Assembly: GCA_025362795.1 (NCBI GenBank)
Contig: JANYFE010000014.1
Span: forward strand, 1 to 64,000
Direction of reading: 5' to 3'
DNA from: Rhodobacterales bacterium
Lineage (GTDB): Bacteria; Pseudomonadota; Alphaproteobacteria; Rhodobacterales; Rhodobacteraceae
Length of the DNA stretch: 64,000 bases
The notes below the pieces were generated by a model that saw only the letters and a list, made by a program, of their open reading frames with translations, did no database searches and had not been told where the DNA came from. Position numbers and translations under genes: made by a program. This document shows, piece by piece, positions 32,710 to 43,907 of this stretch (positions are counted from its first letter, which is position 1; the number at the start of each line of letters is the position of its first letter).

Positions 32710-35459
32710 TTCCCCAGCCTTTCCAGCAAGGCCGGCACATGCACCTGATCCGATTTATAGTTGCCGGTCAGCACATACATGATCAGATTGATCCCGAACC
32801 GGTAGGCATATTCCCGTTGGCGTTCGCCCGCATACCCACGCCCCACCGGATACATCGGCGCGCCCGCGTCATCCACCGCCCAGGCGCTGGCCCAGTCATT
32901 GCCGCCCACCACCACCGGCGTCACCCCGTCGTTCAGGTTGCGAAACGGCATGCCCTCGGCCTTGGCGGCGTCAGGCGGGGCCGCCTCGACCCAGACCGTC
33001 CCCCCGACAAAGCGCCCCGGAAATTCCTGCAACAGATAGAAACTGCGGGTCAGCACATGATCCTCTGGCAGCGGTTCGATCGCCGGAATGTCCAGCCCTG
33101 ACGCGATGCGCTGCAAGGCCTGCGCCTCGGGTGACGCGCCGCCCGCGCCGACAATATCACCATCCCGCGTGTCAAACAGGATCAACCCGCCGGTGCGCAG
33201 AAACCGGTTCAGCTTGGAATAGGCCGCGGCCGAAGGCACCGGCTCATCCGCGGTGACCGGCCAGTACAGGAACGGAAAGAATGCCAGTTCATCCTTTTCC
33301 AGATCGACGGCGACCGGGTCCAAAGGCTCCACTGCCGTGCGGTTCCACAACTGGTCGCCCAAACCGCGCAAACCCGCCAGCGACACCGCATCGACCGATG
33401 CGTCACCCGTGATGACATAGCCCAGCACCACGCCTTGCGTCGCGGCAATCGCCTGCTGATCCGCCGCCGTTTGCGCCTGCGCCCGGTCAGCCAGCGGCAA
33501 CAGCGCCAGCACGATGACGGCAGCCCCCGGCCCCAGCCGCCCCAGCCGCCCCAGCCGCCCCGAAAGCCACAGCGCCGCCAGAATATCCAGCGACAACACC
33601 AACAAGGCCAGCCCCAGCGCCGGGCCTTTCAACGACCGCTCGGTGGCCAGCGTCAGACCCTCGATCACCGTGCCTTGCGGCCAGACCTGTGGCGCAAGCA
33701 CCGATTTGGCACCAAAGGCGTTCAGTGCGACCCGCCGGTCGGCCCCGGCATACAGGCCAGGCGGCAGTGCCGCGCTTGGCCCGTCTTGCAAGGCCTTGGC
33801 CAGCAGCGCACCCTCGACGCCCGCCACTGCATCGGCGCGGGCTTCTGCCCCAAAGGCGTCAATCACCTGTTCCGGTGCCCAGACCTGACCGGCCAGATCG
33901 GCCAGTTCCGGCAGCGCCGGCCGGGTGGACACCGCCAGCCGTTCCAGCATCGCCACGAACAGGCCGGACAGGGGCAGCGTCGACCATTCCGCATTTGCCG
34001 TGACATGGACCAGCACGACCTGCCCCTGCCCGATAACCTTGCGCGTGACCAAGGGCGTGCCATCCGCCAAAGCCGCAATCGTGCGCGATGCCAGATCCGG
34101 GTCCGGTTGTGCCATCACCTGCGATGTCACGGCGACATCCGCTGGCACGTCGAGCCCGTGAAACGGCGATCCTTCGGGAAACGGCGCCAGGGTTTTGGGA
34201 TTATCCCATGACATTGCGCCGCCCACCGTCCGCCCGCCTTCGCGCAGCCGCACCGGCATCAGCGGATCTTCCTCTGCCCGGCTCACCTCGCTCGACGCCA
34301 GTTTCGGCCCGGCAAAACGCAGCAACAACCCGCCCTTGCCCACCCAGGCCAACAGGCCATCGGTCTCGGTCTGGGTCAGCTTGGCGACATCGACCAGAAT
34401 GATCACATCCGGGTTGGCAGACAGCACGTCACCGACCCCGCCTTCCAGCAGTTCCGCCAATGGCTGCAACGCCTGCCGCAGATAATGCGCCGGCTGCAAC
34501 AATTGCAGGCCCTCGCGATCGCTGCCGTCCGACACGATCGCCACCTTGCGCCGCTTCAAACTGTCATCGGTCAGGCTGACCGCCCCCGCCGTGCGCAGGC
34601 CGACAATCTCGAACCGGGTGATCCGGTTGCGCAGTTCCGGCGGCAGTTGCAGCGTGGCTGTTGCCGCGCCTTCACCTGCGGCAAAATGCAGCTTGGTCTT
34701 GGCCAGTTCGCGCTCGATCCCCGATGGGTCCGGCCCCTTGGCCGCTACCTCAATCTCCTGCGCGCCGCCGCCAAGACGCGCGGCCGAAAGCTGCACGGCC
34801 CCTTCGGCAAACCCTGCCGGATGCAGCGCCAGCACCGGATGCGGGTTTTCAAACACCGTCACAGCGCCGTGTGCTGCCAACGCCGCCAGCAGGTCTGCCC
34901 TGCCGTCATGCGCAATCCCGTCCGACAGCCAGTAGCTGTCAAAACTCCCGGCAGGCAGTGCCTTGTCCCAGCCCGCATAACCGGCCAGCCATGGCAAAGG
35001 CAGCAGCGCGTTGACCCGCCCCGCACTCGAGTCCGCCGCCTGAAACGCCACCGGCTGTGGCGCATCGGTCAACCGCACCACCGCCACCGGCCTGCCATCG
35101 CGGCCAGCTTGCGCCAGCAGATCGTTGGCATGCGCAATCCGCTTCGGCCAATCCTGCGCCTCGGACCAGCCGCCGTCGAACAGGATCAACAAAGGTTTGT
35201 CGCTGGCCACATGCGGATTGGGATTAAGCACCGGCCCGGCAAAGCCAAAGATCGCCGCCGCAAGCGCCAGCATCCGCAACAGCAACAGCCACCACGGCGT
35301 CTTGTCCGCCTGCCGTTCGTCATCCGTCAGCCCCAACAGCAGCGCCACGCCGGGAAAACGGCGCCGGATCGGGGCTGGCGGAATTGCCCGCAGCAAAAAC
35401 CACAAGACCGGCAGCGCCACCAGCGCCAGCAACAACAACGGCGAGGCAAACCCGATCAC
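32706..35459 (-). CDS. BatA-like N-terminus and DUF4159 membrane protein
   Basis: A 917-residue protein. The first 85 residues are the BatA N-terminal membrane region (FASPLLLLALVALPVLWFLLR and PWWLLLLRMLALAAAIFGFAGP). A long middle domain contains a VWA-related fold, with further spans near 640-680 (LGLALLVLSLDILAALWLSG). The C-terminus, from about 690, is DUF4159 (FLYWPV, LRTGGLILFDTRDG, GRGYAGERQREYAYRFGINL). It overlaps the DUF58 gene upstream by 4 nt and is coupled to the 690-residue gene downstream. It probably forms a membrane complex with them. Confidence 0.85.
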   Translation of the reverse strand: MIGFASPLLLLALVALPVLWFLLRAIPPAPIRRRFPGVALLLGLTDDERQADKTPWWLLLLRMLALAAAIFGFAGPVLNPNPHVASDKPLLILFDGGWSEAQDWPKRIAHANDLLAQAGRDGRPVAVVRLTDAPQPVAFQAADSSAGRVNALLPLPWLAGYAGWDKALPAGSFDSYWLSDGIAHDGRADLLAALAAHGAVTVFENPHPVLALHPAGFAEGAVQLSAARLGGGAQEIEVAAKGPDPSGIERELAKTKLHFAAGEGAATATLQLPPELRNRITRFEIVGLRTAGAVSLTDDSLKRRKVAIVSDGSDREGLQLLQPAHYLRQALQPLAELLEGGVGDVLSANPDVIILVDVAKLTQTETDGLLAWVGKGGLLLRFAGPKLASSEVSRAEEDPLMPVRLREGGRTVGGAMSWDNPKTLAPFPEGSPFHGLDVPADVAVTSQVMAQPDPDLASRTIAALADGTPLVTRKVIGQGQVVLVHVTANAEWSTLPLSGLFVAMLERLAVSTRPALPELADLAGQVWAPEQVIDAFGAEARADAVAGVEGALLAKALQDGPSAALPPGLYAGADRRVALNAFGAKSVLAPQVWPQGTVIEGLTLATERSLKGPALGLALLVLSLDILAALWLSGRLGRLGRLGPGAAVIVLALLPLADRAQAQTAADQQAIAATQGVVLGYVITGDASVDAVSLAGLRGLGDQLWNRTAVEPLDPVAVDLEKDELAFFPFLYWPVTADEPVPSAAAYSKLNRFLRTGGLILFDTRDGDIVGAGGASPEAQALQRIASGLDIPAIEPLPEDHVLTRSFYLLQEFPGRFVGGTVWVEAAPPDAAKAEGMPFRNLNDGVTPVVVGGNDWASAWAVDDAGAPMYPVGRGYAGERQREYAYRFGINLIMYVLTGNYKSDQVHVPALLERLGK

Positions 35460-36324
35460 CGGCCACCCTCCAGCGCCTGATAGGCCCAGAGCAGCGCCGA
35501 TTGCGCCGTCTGCCCGGTGTGATGGGTCTGGTAAACCCAGCCCGACAGCCGTGCGAGTTCCGCCAAACGGTCCTTACGCTCTGCCAACCGCGCCAGATAC
35601 CGCCCGCGCAAATCGCCCGCCGCCTGCGTCTCATGCGTCAGCGACCCACCCATCGAGACAAAAATCGTGCGCCCGTCGAACGGAAACTCCTCCTCCGCCG
35701 GGTCCAGCACCTGACACAGCACGCCGCGCACCCCGCGGTCCGCCGCCCGTGCCAGCGCCGCCTCAACCCCGGTCATGCTGCCCAGAAAATCCGACAGGAA
35801 CACCGCCCGCCCGTTCTGGACCAGCCCATCCTCCTCTGGCACGCCATAATCTGCATCCGGCGGCACCAGTGACAACCGCTCGACCAGTCGCAACATCTGC
35901 GCCCGCCCCGACCGTGGCACGCCCTGCCCCGCCAGCCCGACCCGTTCGCCGCCGCGCAGCAGCAATACCGCCAAGGCCAGCGCCAGCAGCCTTGCCCGGT
36001 CCGCCTTGGACACCCGGCCCGCATCGCCGGTAAACGTCATCGACCGCGACGGATCGACCCACAGCATCACGCTTTGCGCCGCCTGCCATTCGCGTTCGCG
36101 TACGAAATGCGCATCCGACCGCGCCGACCGCCGCCAATCCACACTCCGCGCCGGATCGCCGGGATGCGCGGGACGATACTGCCAGAAATCATCGCCCATC
36201 CCCGCCCGCCTGCGGCCATGTTCGCCCAGAATCACCGTGGCCGCCAAATGCTCCGCCTCTGCCAGCAGGGGCGGCAACGACTGGCCAAGCGCTTCCGCCC
36301 GCGCCCGAAGATCGGCAACCTCGC

Positions 36325-36328
<4 letters not shown>
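35456..36328 (-). CDS. DUF58 domain protein
   Basis: A 290-residue soluble protein. The DUF58 signature RPAHPGDPARSVDWRRSARSD lies near residues 52-72, followed by a VWA-like fold with LWVDPSRSM (about 90-98). DUF58 proteins are routinely encoded beside MoxR AAA+ ATPases and are thought to be their partners in assembling metal- or cofactor-bearing complexes. The gene overlaps MoxR upstream and the DUF4159 gene downstream by 4 nt each, so the set is translated together. No membrane span is visible. Confidence 0.88.
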
Positions 36329-37326
<998 letters not shown>

Positions 37327-37386
37327 GACATTGCTCCGTGACAGGTTATATGGGACCATTAGAGCCAATGATGGCGTCAGGCACAA

Positions 37387-37977
37387 ATGGCAAAAGGCAT
37401 CTGGGCGCAAATGATCGTGAAGCCGTCTGCTGAAGGTTTGCTGCAACAGGTCAGGGCCGTCAAAGGCCCGCCGCCGGTGCATCTGTGGAATCCGCCGTTC
37501 TGTGGCGACATCGACATCCGCATCGCCCGCGACGGGACGTGGTTCTACCTTGGCACGCCGATTGGCCGCGCGCCTTTGGTCAAACTGTTCGCCTCGATCC
37601 TCAAACGCGAAGGCGACGATTATTTCCTTGTCACCCCGGTCGAAAAGGTCGGCATCCGCGTCGATGATGCCCCCTTGCTGGCCGTCGATTTCACGGCCAC
37701 AGGCACGGGCCGCGACCAGACCCTCACCTTCACCACCAAGACCGAGGATGAAGTTCCAGCCGACGCTGACCACCCGATCACGGTGAAAATCGACGAAACC
37801 GGCGAGCCCAGCCCCTATATCCACGTCCGGCGCGGCCTGAATGCCCTGATTGACCGCAAGTCGTTTTACCGTTTGATCGAATTGGGTTGCCACGAGGCTC
37901 ATTCCGGTGAAAGTTGGTTCGGCCTCTGGTCACATGGCCAATTCTACCCAATCATCCGTTCCGCAGAATTGCCCTGA
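37387..37977 (+). CDS. DUF1285 protein
   Basis: A 196-residue cytosolic protein of the DUF1285 family. The typical segments are PPVHLWNPPFCGDIDIRI (about 28-45) with DGTWFYLGTPIGR, and YIHVRRGLNALIDRKSFYRLIELG near the end, containing the conserved R-L-A-L pattern. The biochemical function is unknown. An alternative start at ATG 37411 would remove eight residues. The stop codon overlaps the ATG of the hydroxypyruvate isomerase by one base, so they are translationally coupled. Confidence 0.88.
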   Translation: MAKGIWAQMIVKPSAEGLLQQVRAVKGPPPVHLWNPPFCGDIDIRIARDGTWFYLGTPIGRAPLVKLFASILKREGDDYFLVTPVEKVGIRVDDAPLLAVDFTATGTGRDQTLTFTTKTEDEVPADADHPITVKIDETGEPSPYIHVRRGLNALIDRKSFYRLIELGCHEAHSGESWFGLWSHGQFYPIIRSAELP

Positions 37978-38753
37978 TGCCCAGATACGCCGCCAACCTC
38001 ACCATGCTGTTCACCGAGGTGCCCAGCCTCGACCGCCCCGGCCTTGCCCAGCAGGCGGGGTTTGACGGCATCGAAATCCTGTTCCCCTATGACTTTCCGG
38101 CCAAGGACTACGCCGCCGCCATTGCCGGAATGCCCCTCGCTCTGATCAACACCCCCCCGGGCGACTGGGCCGCTGGCGACCGTGGCCATGCCGCCGTCCC
38201 CGGTCTGGAGTCGCGTTTCCGCGACGGCTTCCTGCGCGCAGCCGACCTTGCAACCCGGTGGAGCGCCGACCGCGTGCACATCATGGCGGGCGTCGCGCGC
38301 GGGCCAGAGGCGACCCAGCTTTACACCGAACATCTGGCCTGGGCCGCAGCGCAGGCGCCTGATCTGACGATCTGCGTTGAACCGCTGAACGCCGATGACA
38401 TGCCGGGCTATTTCCTGAACGACTTCGATCAGGCCGCCCGCATCCTCAGCGACCTCGACAACCCGAAGATCGGCCTGCAATTCGACCTGTGGCATGCCGC
38501 CCGCATCCACGGCGACGCGCAAGCGGTGTGGGACAAGCACAAGGCGCTGGTCAACCACGTCCAGATCGCAGGCTTCCCGACCCGCGCCGAACCGGGCGGC
38601 GGTGGCTTCGACCTGACCTCGCTATTCCGCGACCTCGACGCGATGGACTACCAAGGCTGGGTCGCCGCCGAATACCGCCCCGCCCGCGCCACCGTTCACG
38701 GCCTCGCATGGCTCGCGGCACTCAAGGCGCATTCCCGGCTGATCGGGGCTTGA
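37977..38753 (+). CDS. hyi: Hydroxypyruvate isomerase
   Basis: A 258-residue TIM-barrel isomerase that interconverts hydroxypyruvate and tartronate semialdehyde in glyoxylate metabolism. The N-terminal [13 protein letters not shown] and [12 protein letters not shown] segments are characteristic. The metal-binding acidic residues lie in CVEPLN (about 142-147) and [13 protein letters not shown]. The C-terminal EYRPA carries a further ligand. The ATG at 37977 overlaps the DUF1285 stop. Glyoxylate carboligase is not nearby, but glcDEF in the same window supplies glyoxylate. Confidence 0.93.
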   Translation: MPRYAANLTMLFTEVPSLDRPGLAQQAGFDGIEILFPYDFPAKDYAAAIAGMPLALINTPPGDWAAGDRGHAAVPGLESRFRDGFLRAADLATRWSADRVHIMAGVARGPEATQLYTEHLAWAAAQAPDLTICVEPLNADDMPGYFLNDFDQAARILSDLDNPKIGLQFDLWHAARIHGDAQAVWDKHKALVNHVQIAGFPTRAEPGGGGFDLTSLFRDLDAMDYQGWVAAEYRPARATVHGLAWLAALKAHSRLIGA

Positions 38754-38771
38754 CTGTCCGGTCCTGCCGAT

Positions 38772-38820
38772 TTCATCTGTTTGCGAATATCCTCCGGGGG
38801 TCTGGGGGTGGAAACCCCGC
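38772..38820. repeat. GC-rich hairpin element, copy C
   Basis: TTCATCTGTTTGCGAATATC leads to CTCCGGGGGTCTGGGGGTGG and AAACCCCGC. The pairing part is GGGGT/ACCCC (38805-38818). It shares TCATCTGTT with copy D. It lies just downstream of hyi. Confidence 0.7.
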
Positions 38821-38997
38821 GGCCCGGCGTCCACCAAAAAGCCGAGTCCTGCCAAAAAGGCACGCCTTTCCGACACCAAAACCGTAGAGACGCAAAGAAG
38901 ACGCGGGCAAGACGAGAACAAGACAAGCCCGGCCAAGCCCCCTTGCCCCCCTCACCCCATCCGCTATCCTGCGCCAAACCTCGCCAAAGGACCGCCC

Positions 38998-39183
38998 ATG
39001 CCCGCAGCCACGCCCGTCACCCAGATCGTCACCCACTGGAAAGTTGCCTGCGACGGCGGCGACGGCGGTCTGGGCCATCCCAGGGTCTGGTTGACCATCC
39101 CCGAAGATACCGGCTTTGTGACCTGCGGTTACTGCGACAAACGCTATGAAATAGACCGCGCCCACGCCCACGACGACCATTGA
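38998..39183 (+). CDS. Small zinc-finger protein (zf-CHCC)
   Basis: A 61-residue protein of the zf-CHCC type. The zinc ligands are Cys18 (VACDGG), His27 (GLGHPRVWL), and the Cys43-Cys46 pair ([13 protein letters not shown]). This family is close to the mitochondrial NDUFS6/complex I assembly zinc protein. The tail HAHDDH is rich in histidine. AAAGGA lies 8 nt upstream of the ATG. The stop overlaps the TTG start of the next gene, so both are coupled. Confidence 0.88.
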   Translation: MPAATPVTQIVTHWKVACDGGDGGLGHPRVWLTIPEDTGFVTCGYCDKRYEIDRAHAHDDH

Positions 39184-39860
39184 TCCGCTGGCTGCTGCGG
39201 GCACTTAGTGCGCTGATTTCCTTGCCAATTCTCTACTTCTGCGCCGCTCTGGTCGGTGCAGTCCTGCCCGGCCAGCATCCCCAGATCGAAGGCAGTGCTA
39301 CCACCAGAATCGCTTTGGCCCGCGGCCCGATCCATTATGACATCCTGCTGCCGCTGACCGAAGCCGTCCGCACCAGTTTCGCCTTCGCTGAGCCAAATGG
39401 CGTGCCGCTGAGCAACCCAAACGCCAGGTTCCTGATCGTCGGCTGGGGCTCCACCGGGTTCTACACTACCACCGGCACCTATGCCGACCTCACGTTCCGC
39501 AAGATATGGGATGCAGCGACAGGTGACACCGCTGCGATCCACCTCGACGTGGCAGGCGATCTGACCAATATCCCCGACCTGATCTGGCTCGACATCACCA
39601 CCGGCCAACTCGCCATCCTGACCCAGACCATCACCAACAGCCTGACCCTCGACAGTGCCGGAACTCCTATCCCATTGAATGCCCACTACAATCAGACCGA
39701 CGCCTTTTTCGCGGCAAACGGTCCTTTCCACCTGTTCCACACCTGCAACGCCTGGGTCGGCGAAACCCTGCGCGCCGCCGGCATTCCGTTCGGCCTGTGG
39801 ACCCCGACGCCACAGGCCGTCACCCTGTCGGCGTGGTGGTTCAGCCCAGACCCACCTTGA
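39180..39860 (+). CDS. DUF2459 / TIGR02117 family protein
   Basis: A 226-residue protein with an N-terminal membrane span (about 4-28, [20 protein letters not shown]) and an exported domain of about 190 residues. Family features include [29 protein letters not shown] and [13 protein letters not shown]; a conserved Cys and His could form a cysteine-peptidase-like pair, which I infer. The function is unknown. The TTG start at 39180 overlaps the zinc-finger stop. Its last 20 nt overlap the convergent acetyltransferase. Confidence 0.85.
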   Translation: MIRWLLRALSALISLPILYFCAALVGAVLPGQHPQIEGSATTRIALARGPIHYDILLPLTEAVRTSFAFAEPNGVPLSNPNARFLIVGWGSTGFYTTTGTYADLTFRKIWDAATGDTAAIHLDVAGDLTNIPDLIWLDITTGQLAILTQTITNSLTLDSAGTPIPLNAHYNQTDAFFAANGPFHLFHTCNAWVGETLRAAGIPFGLWTPTPQAVTLSAWWFSPDPP

Positions 39861-40290
39861 ACCGGGGGCCGAACAGCGGCATCTCTTCCAGCCCCATATC
39901 CCGGTAAGCCGTTTGCGCACCAAGGTTTTCCCGATGTGCGCTGATCATCAAGACCTCCGCCCCCTCGCCCCTGCTCACCTCTTGCACCGCCGCGATCAGC
40001 GCCCGCCCGATCCCGGCCTTCCTGCGCCATTCGACCACGAACAGATGATTGATGTCGTGCCCCACCCCGCCCGTCACCAGATTGGGCCGGGCCAGCAACA
40101 GGGCATAGCCCACCAACCCCTCCTCTTCACCTGCCACCACAATGCGGCCCCGGCCCAGATCGAATATCTGGTGATGCAGCATCTCGCGCGAAATTGTCGC
40201 CTCATCCCCGTGATGGCGGGCCAACTCTGCCATCATCCCAAGCACTTGCGGAATGTCATCGGGCACGGCTTGTCTTATGTTCAGGGTCAT
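39841..40290 (-). CDS. GNAT family N-acetyltransferase
   Basis: A 149-residue acetyltransferase. The acetyl-CoA loop reads EWRRKAGIGRALI (about 84-96), with the preceding strand DINHLFVV; NLGAQTAYRDMG is the C-terminal helix motif. The substrate is unknown. The start is the ATG at 40290 (MTLNIRQAVPDD), with AGGAGC-AAGAG upstream; the ORF extends 30 nt further but not with conserved sequence. The 3' end overlaps the TIGR02117 gene by 20 nt. Confidence 0.88.
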   Translation of the reverse strand: MTLNIRQAVPDDIPQVLGMMAELARHHGDEATISREMLHHQIFDLGRGRIVVAGEEEGLVGYALLLARPNLVTGGVGHDINHLFVVEWRRKAGIGRALIAAVQEVSRGEGAEVLMISAHRENLGAQTAYRDMGLEEMPLFGPRFKVGLG

Positions 40291-40446
40291 CTCTTGCTCC
40301 TTGGGGGGGGTGGCCCGCAAGGCAGCATGGGGTCCACCTTGAGGGCGGATCGCAGGTCTGATCGGGGTGAAACGATGCTGACCGGCCGCCTAAAGGGCGT
40401 CGGTAAAGTACCAATAGCGGGGGCGGTTCGGCATCATCATGGCATC

Positions 40447-40475
40447 CGGATAGTCCCGCAAAACCCACCTGTCAA
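40447..40475 (-). promoter_or_regulatory. Possible sigma-70 promoter reading toward the acetyltransferase
   Basis: On the minus strand TTGACA (40475-40470) is followed 17 nt later by TATCCG (40452-40447). The -35 box is a perfect consensus; the -10 box is weaker. It would give a leader of about 150 nt for the acetyltransferase starting at 40290. Confidence 0.35.
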
Positions 40476-40539
40476 CAGGACACACTGGCACCGCCACCGC
40501 GTTCCTGCCTATACTTCGCCAAATCCTGCGAGGCACAAA

Positions 40540-43347
40540 ATGACATTCGGCAAAGGCCATCACCTGCATCTGATCGACGGCTCGGCCTTCATCTTCCGCG
40601 CCTATCATGCCCTGCCGCCCCTGACCCGCAAGTCTGACGGTCTACCGGTGGGGGCAGTCGCCGGGTTCTGCAACCTGATCTGGGGGGAGTTGTCCAGCAG
40701 TGCAGGCAAAACCGCCGCCACGCATATTGCCGTGATCTTTGACGCCGGGGCGCATACCTTCCGCAACGACCTGTACGATCAGTACAAGGCGAACCGCCCG
40801 CCCCTGCCCGAAGACCTGCGCCCCCAGTTCCCCCTGACCCGCGATGCCACCCGCGCCTTCAACATCGCCTGTATCGAGATGCAGGGTTACGAGGCCGACG
40901 ACATCATGGCTACCCTTGCCCTGCAGGCGCAGGCGGCAGGCGGTGACTGCACGATTATCTCGTCCGACAAAGACCTTATGCAACTCGTCGGCCCCGGCAT
41001 CGGCATGTTCGACCCGATGAAGAACAAGGCCATCGGTCCGGCCGAGGTGTTTGAAAAGTTCGGCGTTGATCCGGCACGCGTCGTCGATGTGCAGGCCTTG
41101 GCAGGCGATGGCGTTGACAACGTCCCGGGCGCGCCGGGTATTGGCCTTAAAACCGCCGCGCTGCTTATTCAGGAATACGGCGACCTTGATACCCTGCTGG
41201 CGCGGGCGTCAGAGATCAAGCAACCCAAACGCCGCGAGGCGCTGACCGACAATGTCCCGCAAATTCTGCTGTCGCGTCAACTGGTTCAGCTGAAACTCGA
41301 CACGCCCGTCACGGTGACTTTGGACGAACTGGAGGTCCGCAAACCTGACCCCGCCGCCCTGATGGAATTCCTGTCTCTGATGGAATTCCGCACCCTGTCC
41401 ACCCGCATTGCCGCCAAACTGAACATCGCCGCCCCGGTGATCGCAGAGTCAAAGGGCTATGAAATCGTCGGTGCGCATGACGAAAAACCGCAAGGCGACC
41501 GCCTGCCCTTTGACCATGACGCCTATACCTGCATCCGCGACGCCGCCACGTTGTCGGACTGGATCGCGAAGGCGCGTGACAAAGGCTATCTCGCCGTCGA
41601 TACAGAAACGACCAGCCTTGATGAAATGCAGGCCGAAATCGTTGGTATTTCAATGTCCTCCGAGGCTGGCAGCGCGGCCTATATCCCGGTTGGTCACAAG
41701 AAAGGCGCGGGCGATCTGTTTGGCGGCACCGAGCTTGCCGAAGGCCAGATGTCACTGGACGCGGCGTTAACTCTGTTGAAACCCCTTCTGGAAGATAGTG
41801 CCGTTCTGAAGATCGGTCAGAACATGAAATACGACGCCAAGATTTTCTCCCGTCTTGGTATTCAGGTTTCGCCCATCGACGATACGATGCTGATGTCCTA
41901 CGCGATGCATGCCGGCCAGCACAATCACGGCATGGATTACCTGTCCGAAACCTACCTGAACCACAAACCCATCCCGATCAAAGACCTGATCGGTTCCGGC
42001 AAGACCCAGGTGACCTTTGACCGTGTGCCAATCGACACGGCGGTGAAATACGCCGCCGAAGATGCCGACGTGACCCTGCGCCTGTGGCAGCATTTCAAAC
42101 CGCTGCTGCACCGCGCGAAAGTCACAACCGTTTACGAAACCCTGGAACGCCCGCTTGTCCCGGTTCTGGCGGAAATGGAAATGGCGGGAATTCAGGTCGA
42201 CCGCGACACGCTAAGCCGCATGTCCAACGCCTTCGCCCAGAAAATGGCTGGCCTTGAAGCCGAAATTCATGAACTGGCGGGCGGTCCGTTCAATGTGGGG
42301 TCGCCCAAGCAGCTTGGCGAAATTCTGTTTGACAAGATGGGCTTGCCGGGTGGTGAGAAGGGTAAGACGGGTGCCTATGCGACGGGTGCCGATGTGCTGG
42401 AAGACCTTGCCACCGAACACAAACTGCCCGGCGTCGTGCTGGACTGGCGGCAACTGGCGAAGCTGAAATCCACCTACACCGACGCCTTGCAGGAACATAT
42501 CAACCCGGACACGGGCCGCGTTCATACCAGCTATTCCATCAGCGGGGCGATCACCGGGCGGCTCGCCTCCACCGATCCCAATCTGCAAAACATCCCGGTC
42601 CGCAGCGAAGAAGGCCGCCGCATCAGAGAGGCGTTTGTAGCACCCAAGGGCAAGGTCTTGGTCAGCTTGGATTATTCCCAGATCGAACTGCGCATCCTCG
42701 CCCATATCGCCGACATTCCAGCACTTCAGCAAAGCTTCAAGGACGGCATCGACATCCACGCCATGACCGCGTCAGAGATGTTCAATGTCCCCCTCGACCA
42801 GATGACGCCAGACATCCGCCGCCAAGCCAAGGCGATCAACTTTGGCGTCATCTACGGTATCTCGGGCTTCGGCCTCGCGCGGAACCTGCGGATTCCACGC
42901 GCAGAGGCGCAGGGTTTCATCGATCGCTACTTCCAGCGTTTTCCCGGCATCAAGGAATACATGGCCACCACGATTTCCTTCGCGCAAACAAACGGTTACG
43001 TGCAAACCCTGTTCGGTCGCAAAATCCACACGCCCGAAATCAATACCAAAGGCCCGGCGCAAGGCTTTGCCAAACGCGCCGCCATCAACGCCCCGATCCA
43101 GGGCACCGCAGCCGACGTGATCCGCCGCGCCATGATCCGCATGCCCCAAGCGATCAAGGACTTGCCCGCCAAGATGCTGCTGCAGGTCCATGACGAACTG
43201 CTGTTCGAAGTGGACGAAGCTGCGGCTCCGGCCCTGATCAAGGCCGCCAAAGCCACGATGGAGGGCGCCGCCCATCCGGCTGTGCACCTGAAAGTGCCGC
43301 TGATCGTGGAGGCGGGTCAGGGGGCAAACTGGGCGGCGGCGCATTGA
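40540..43347 (+). CDS. polA: DNA polymerase I
   Basis: A 935-residue three-domain polymerase for gap repair and Okazaki processing. The 5'-3' exonuclease (1-300) shows LIDGSAFIFRAYHALPP, EADDIMATLA and the helix-hairpin-helix GDGVDNVPGAPGIGLKTA. The 3'-5' exonuclease is intact, with DTET, NMKYD and YAAEDADVT. Polymerase motifs A (SLDYSQIELRILAHI), B (RRQAKAINFGVIYG) and C (VHDELLFEV) are complete. The start is the ATG at 40540; the upstream extension in the same frame is not coding. The stop overlaps the YdeI-like TTG start. Confidence 0.98.
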   Translation: MTFGKGHHLHLIDGSAFIFRAYHALPPLTRKSDGLPVGAVAGFCNLIWGELSSSAGKTAATHIAVIFDAGAHTFRNDLYDQYKANRPPLPEDLRPQFPLTRDATRAFNIACIEMQGYEADDIMATLALQAQAAGGDCTIISSDKDLMQLVGPGIGMFDPMKNKAIGPAEVFEKFGVDPARVVDVQALAGDGVDNVPGAPGIGLKTAALLIQEYGDLDTLLARASEIKQPKRREALTDNVPQILLSRQLVQLKLDTPVTVTLDELEVRKPDPAALMEFLSLMEFRTLSTRIAAKLNIAAPVIAESKGYEIVGAHDEKPQGDRLPFDHDAYTCIRDAATLSDWIAKARDKGYLAVDTETTSLDEMQAEIVGISMSSEAGSAAYIPVGHKKGAGDLFGGTELAEGQMSLDAALTLLKPLLEDSAVLKIGQNMKYDAKIFSRLGIQVSPIDDTMLMSYAMHAGQHNHGMDYLSETYLNHKPIPIKDLIGSGKTQVTFDRVPIDTAVKYAAEDADVTLRLWQHFKPLLHRAKVTTVYETLERPLVPVLAEMEMAGIQVDRDTLSRMSNAFAQKMAGLEAEIHELAGGPFNVGSPKQLGEILFDKMGLPGGEKGKTGAYATGADVLEDLATEHKLPGVVLDWRQLAKLKSTYTDALQEHINPDTGRVHTSYSISGAITGRLASTDPNLQNIPVRSEEGRRIREAFVAPKGKVLVSLDYSQIELRILAHIADIPALQQSFKDGIDIHAMTASEMFNVPLDQMTPDIRRQAKAINFGVIYGISGFGLARNLRIPRAEAQGFIDRYFQRFPGIKEYMATTISFAQTNGYVQTLFGRKIHTPEINTKGPAQGFAKRAAINAPIQGTAADVIRRAMIRMPQAIKDLPAKMLLQVHDELLFEVDEAAAPALIKAAKATMEGAAHPAVHLKVPLIVEAGQGANWAAAH

Positions 43348-43907
43348 TCGCACCACAGCCCTTTGCCACCCCGGCGGACTGGTCAAACTGGCTTGCCCGG
43401 AACCCGGATGAAAACGAAGTCTGGATGCTGCTGCATAAGAAAGCCTCCGGCATCCCGTCGATCACCTGGGAACAGGCGGTGATCGAGGCTGTGGCGCATG
43501 GCTGGATCGACGGCGTCAAGAAATCGCTCAATGAAAGTCAATGGCTGCAACGCTTTACCCCGCGCAAAGCGGGCAGCGCGTGGAGCCAGAAGAACATCGC
43601 ACACGCCGAAAAGCTGATCGCCGAGGGTCGGATGACCGCGGCTGGTCTGGCTCAGGTCGCCGCGGCCCGCGCAAACGGCCGCTGGGACACCGCCTATTCC
43701 GGCAGCAAGAACGCCGACCTGCCACAGGACTTCCTGGCTGCGGTGGCCGCTGGTCCGCTGGCCGCCCAAGACGCCCTGAAGACCCTCGACACCAAGAACC
43801 GCTATGCGATCTACTACCGCCTGACGACCGTCAAACGCCCCGAAACCCGCGCCAGAAAAATCGCGGACTATGTCGCGAAGCTGGCGCGGGGCGAGCGATT
43901 TTACTGA
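43344..43907 (+). CDS. YdeI/OmpD-associated family protein
   Basis: A 187-residue cytosolic protein of the YdeI family. Typical features are the ARNPDENEVWMLLHKKASG segment (about 18-36), WEQAVIEAVAHGWIDGVKK (about 43-61), and RFTPRKAGSAWSQKN. Members are often annotated as OmpD-associated or DUF1801-like; function is unknown. The start is TTG, overlapping the polA stop by 4 nt. Its 3' end overlaps the convergent DUF1203 gene by 7 nt. Confidence 0.85.
   Translation: MIAPQPFATPADWSNWLARNPDENEVWMLLHKKASGIPSITWEQAVIEAVAHGWIDGVKKSLNESQWLQRFTPRKAGSAWSQKNIAHAEKLIAEGRMTAAGLAQVAAARANGRWDTAYSGSKNADLPQDFLAAVAAGPLAAQDALKTLDTKNRYAIYYRLTTVKRPETRARKIADYVAKLARGERFY

Noticed and set aside
39679-40539. N-terminal extension of DNA polymerase I
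   Set aside because: The extra 287 residues are not conserved and run antisense to the acetyltransferase; the exonuclease domain starts right after ATG 40540.
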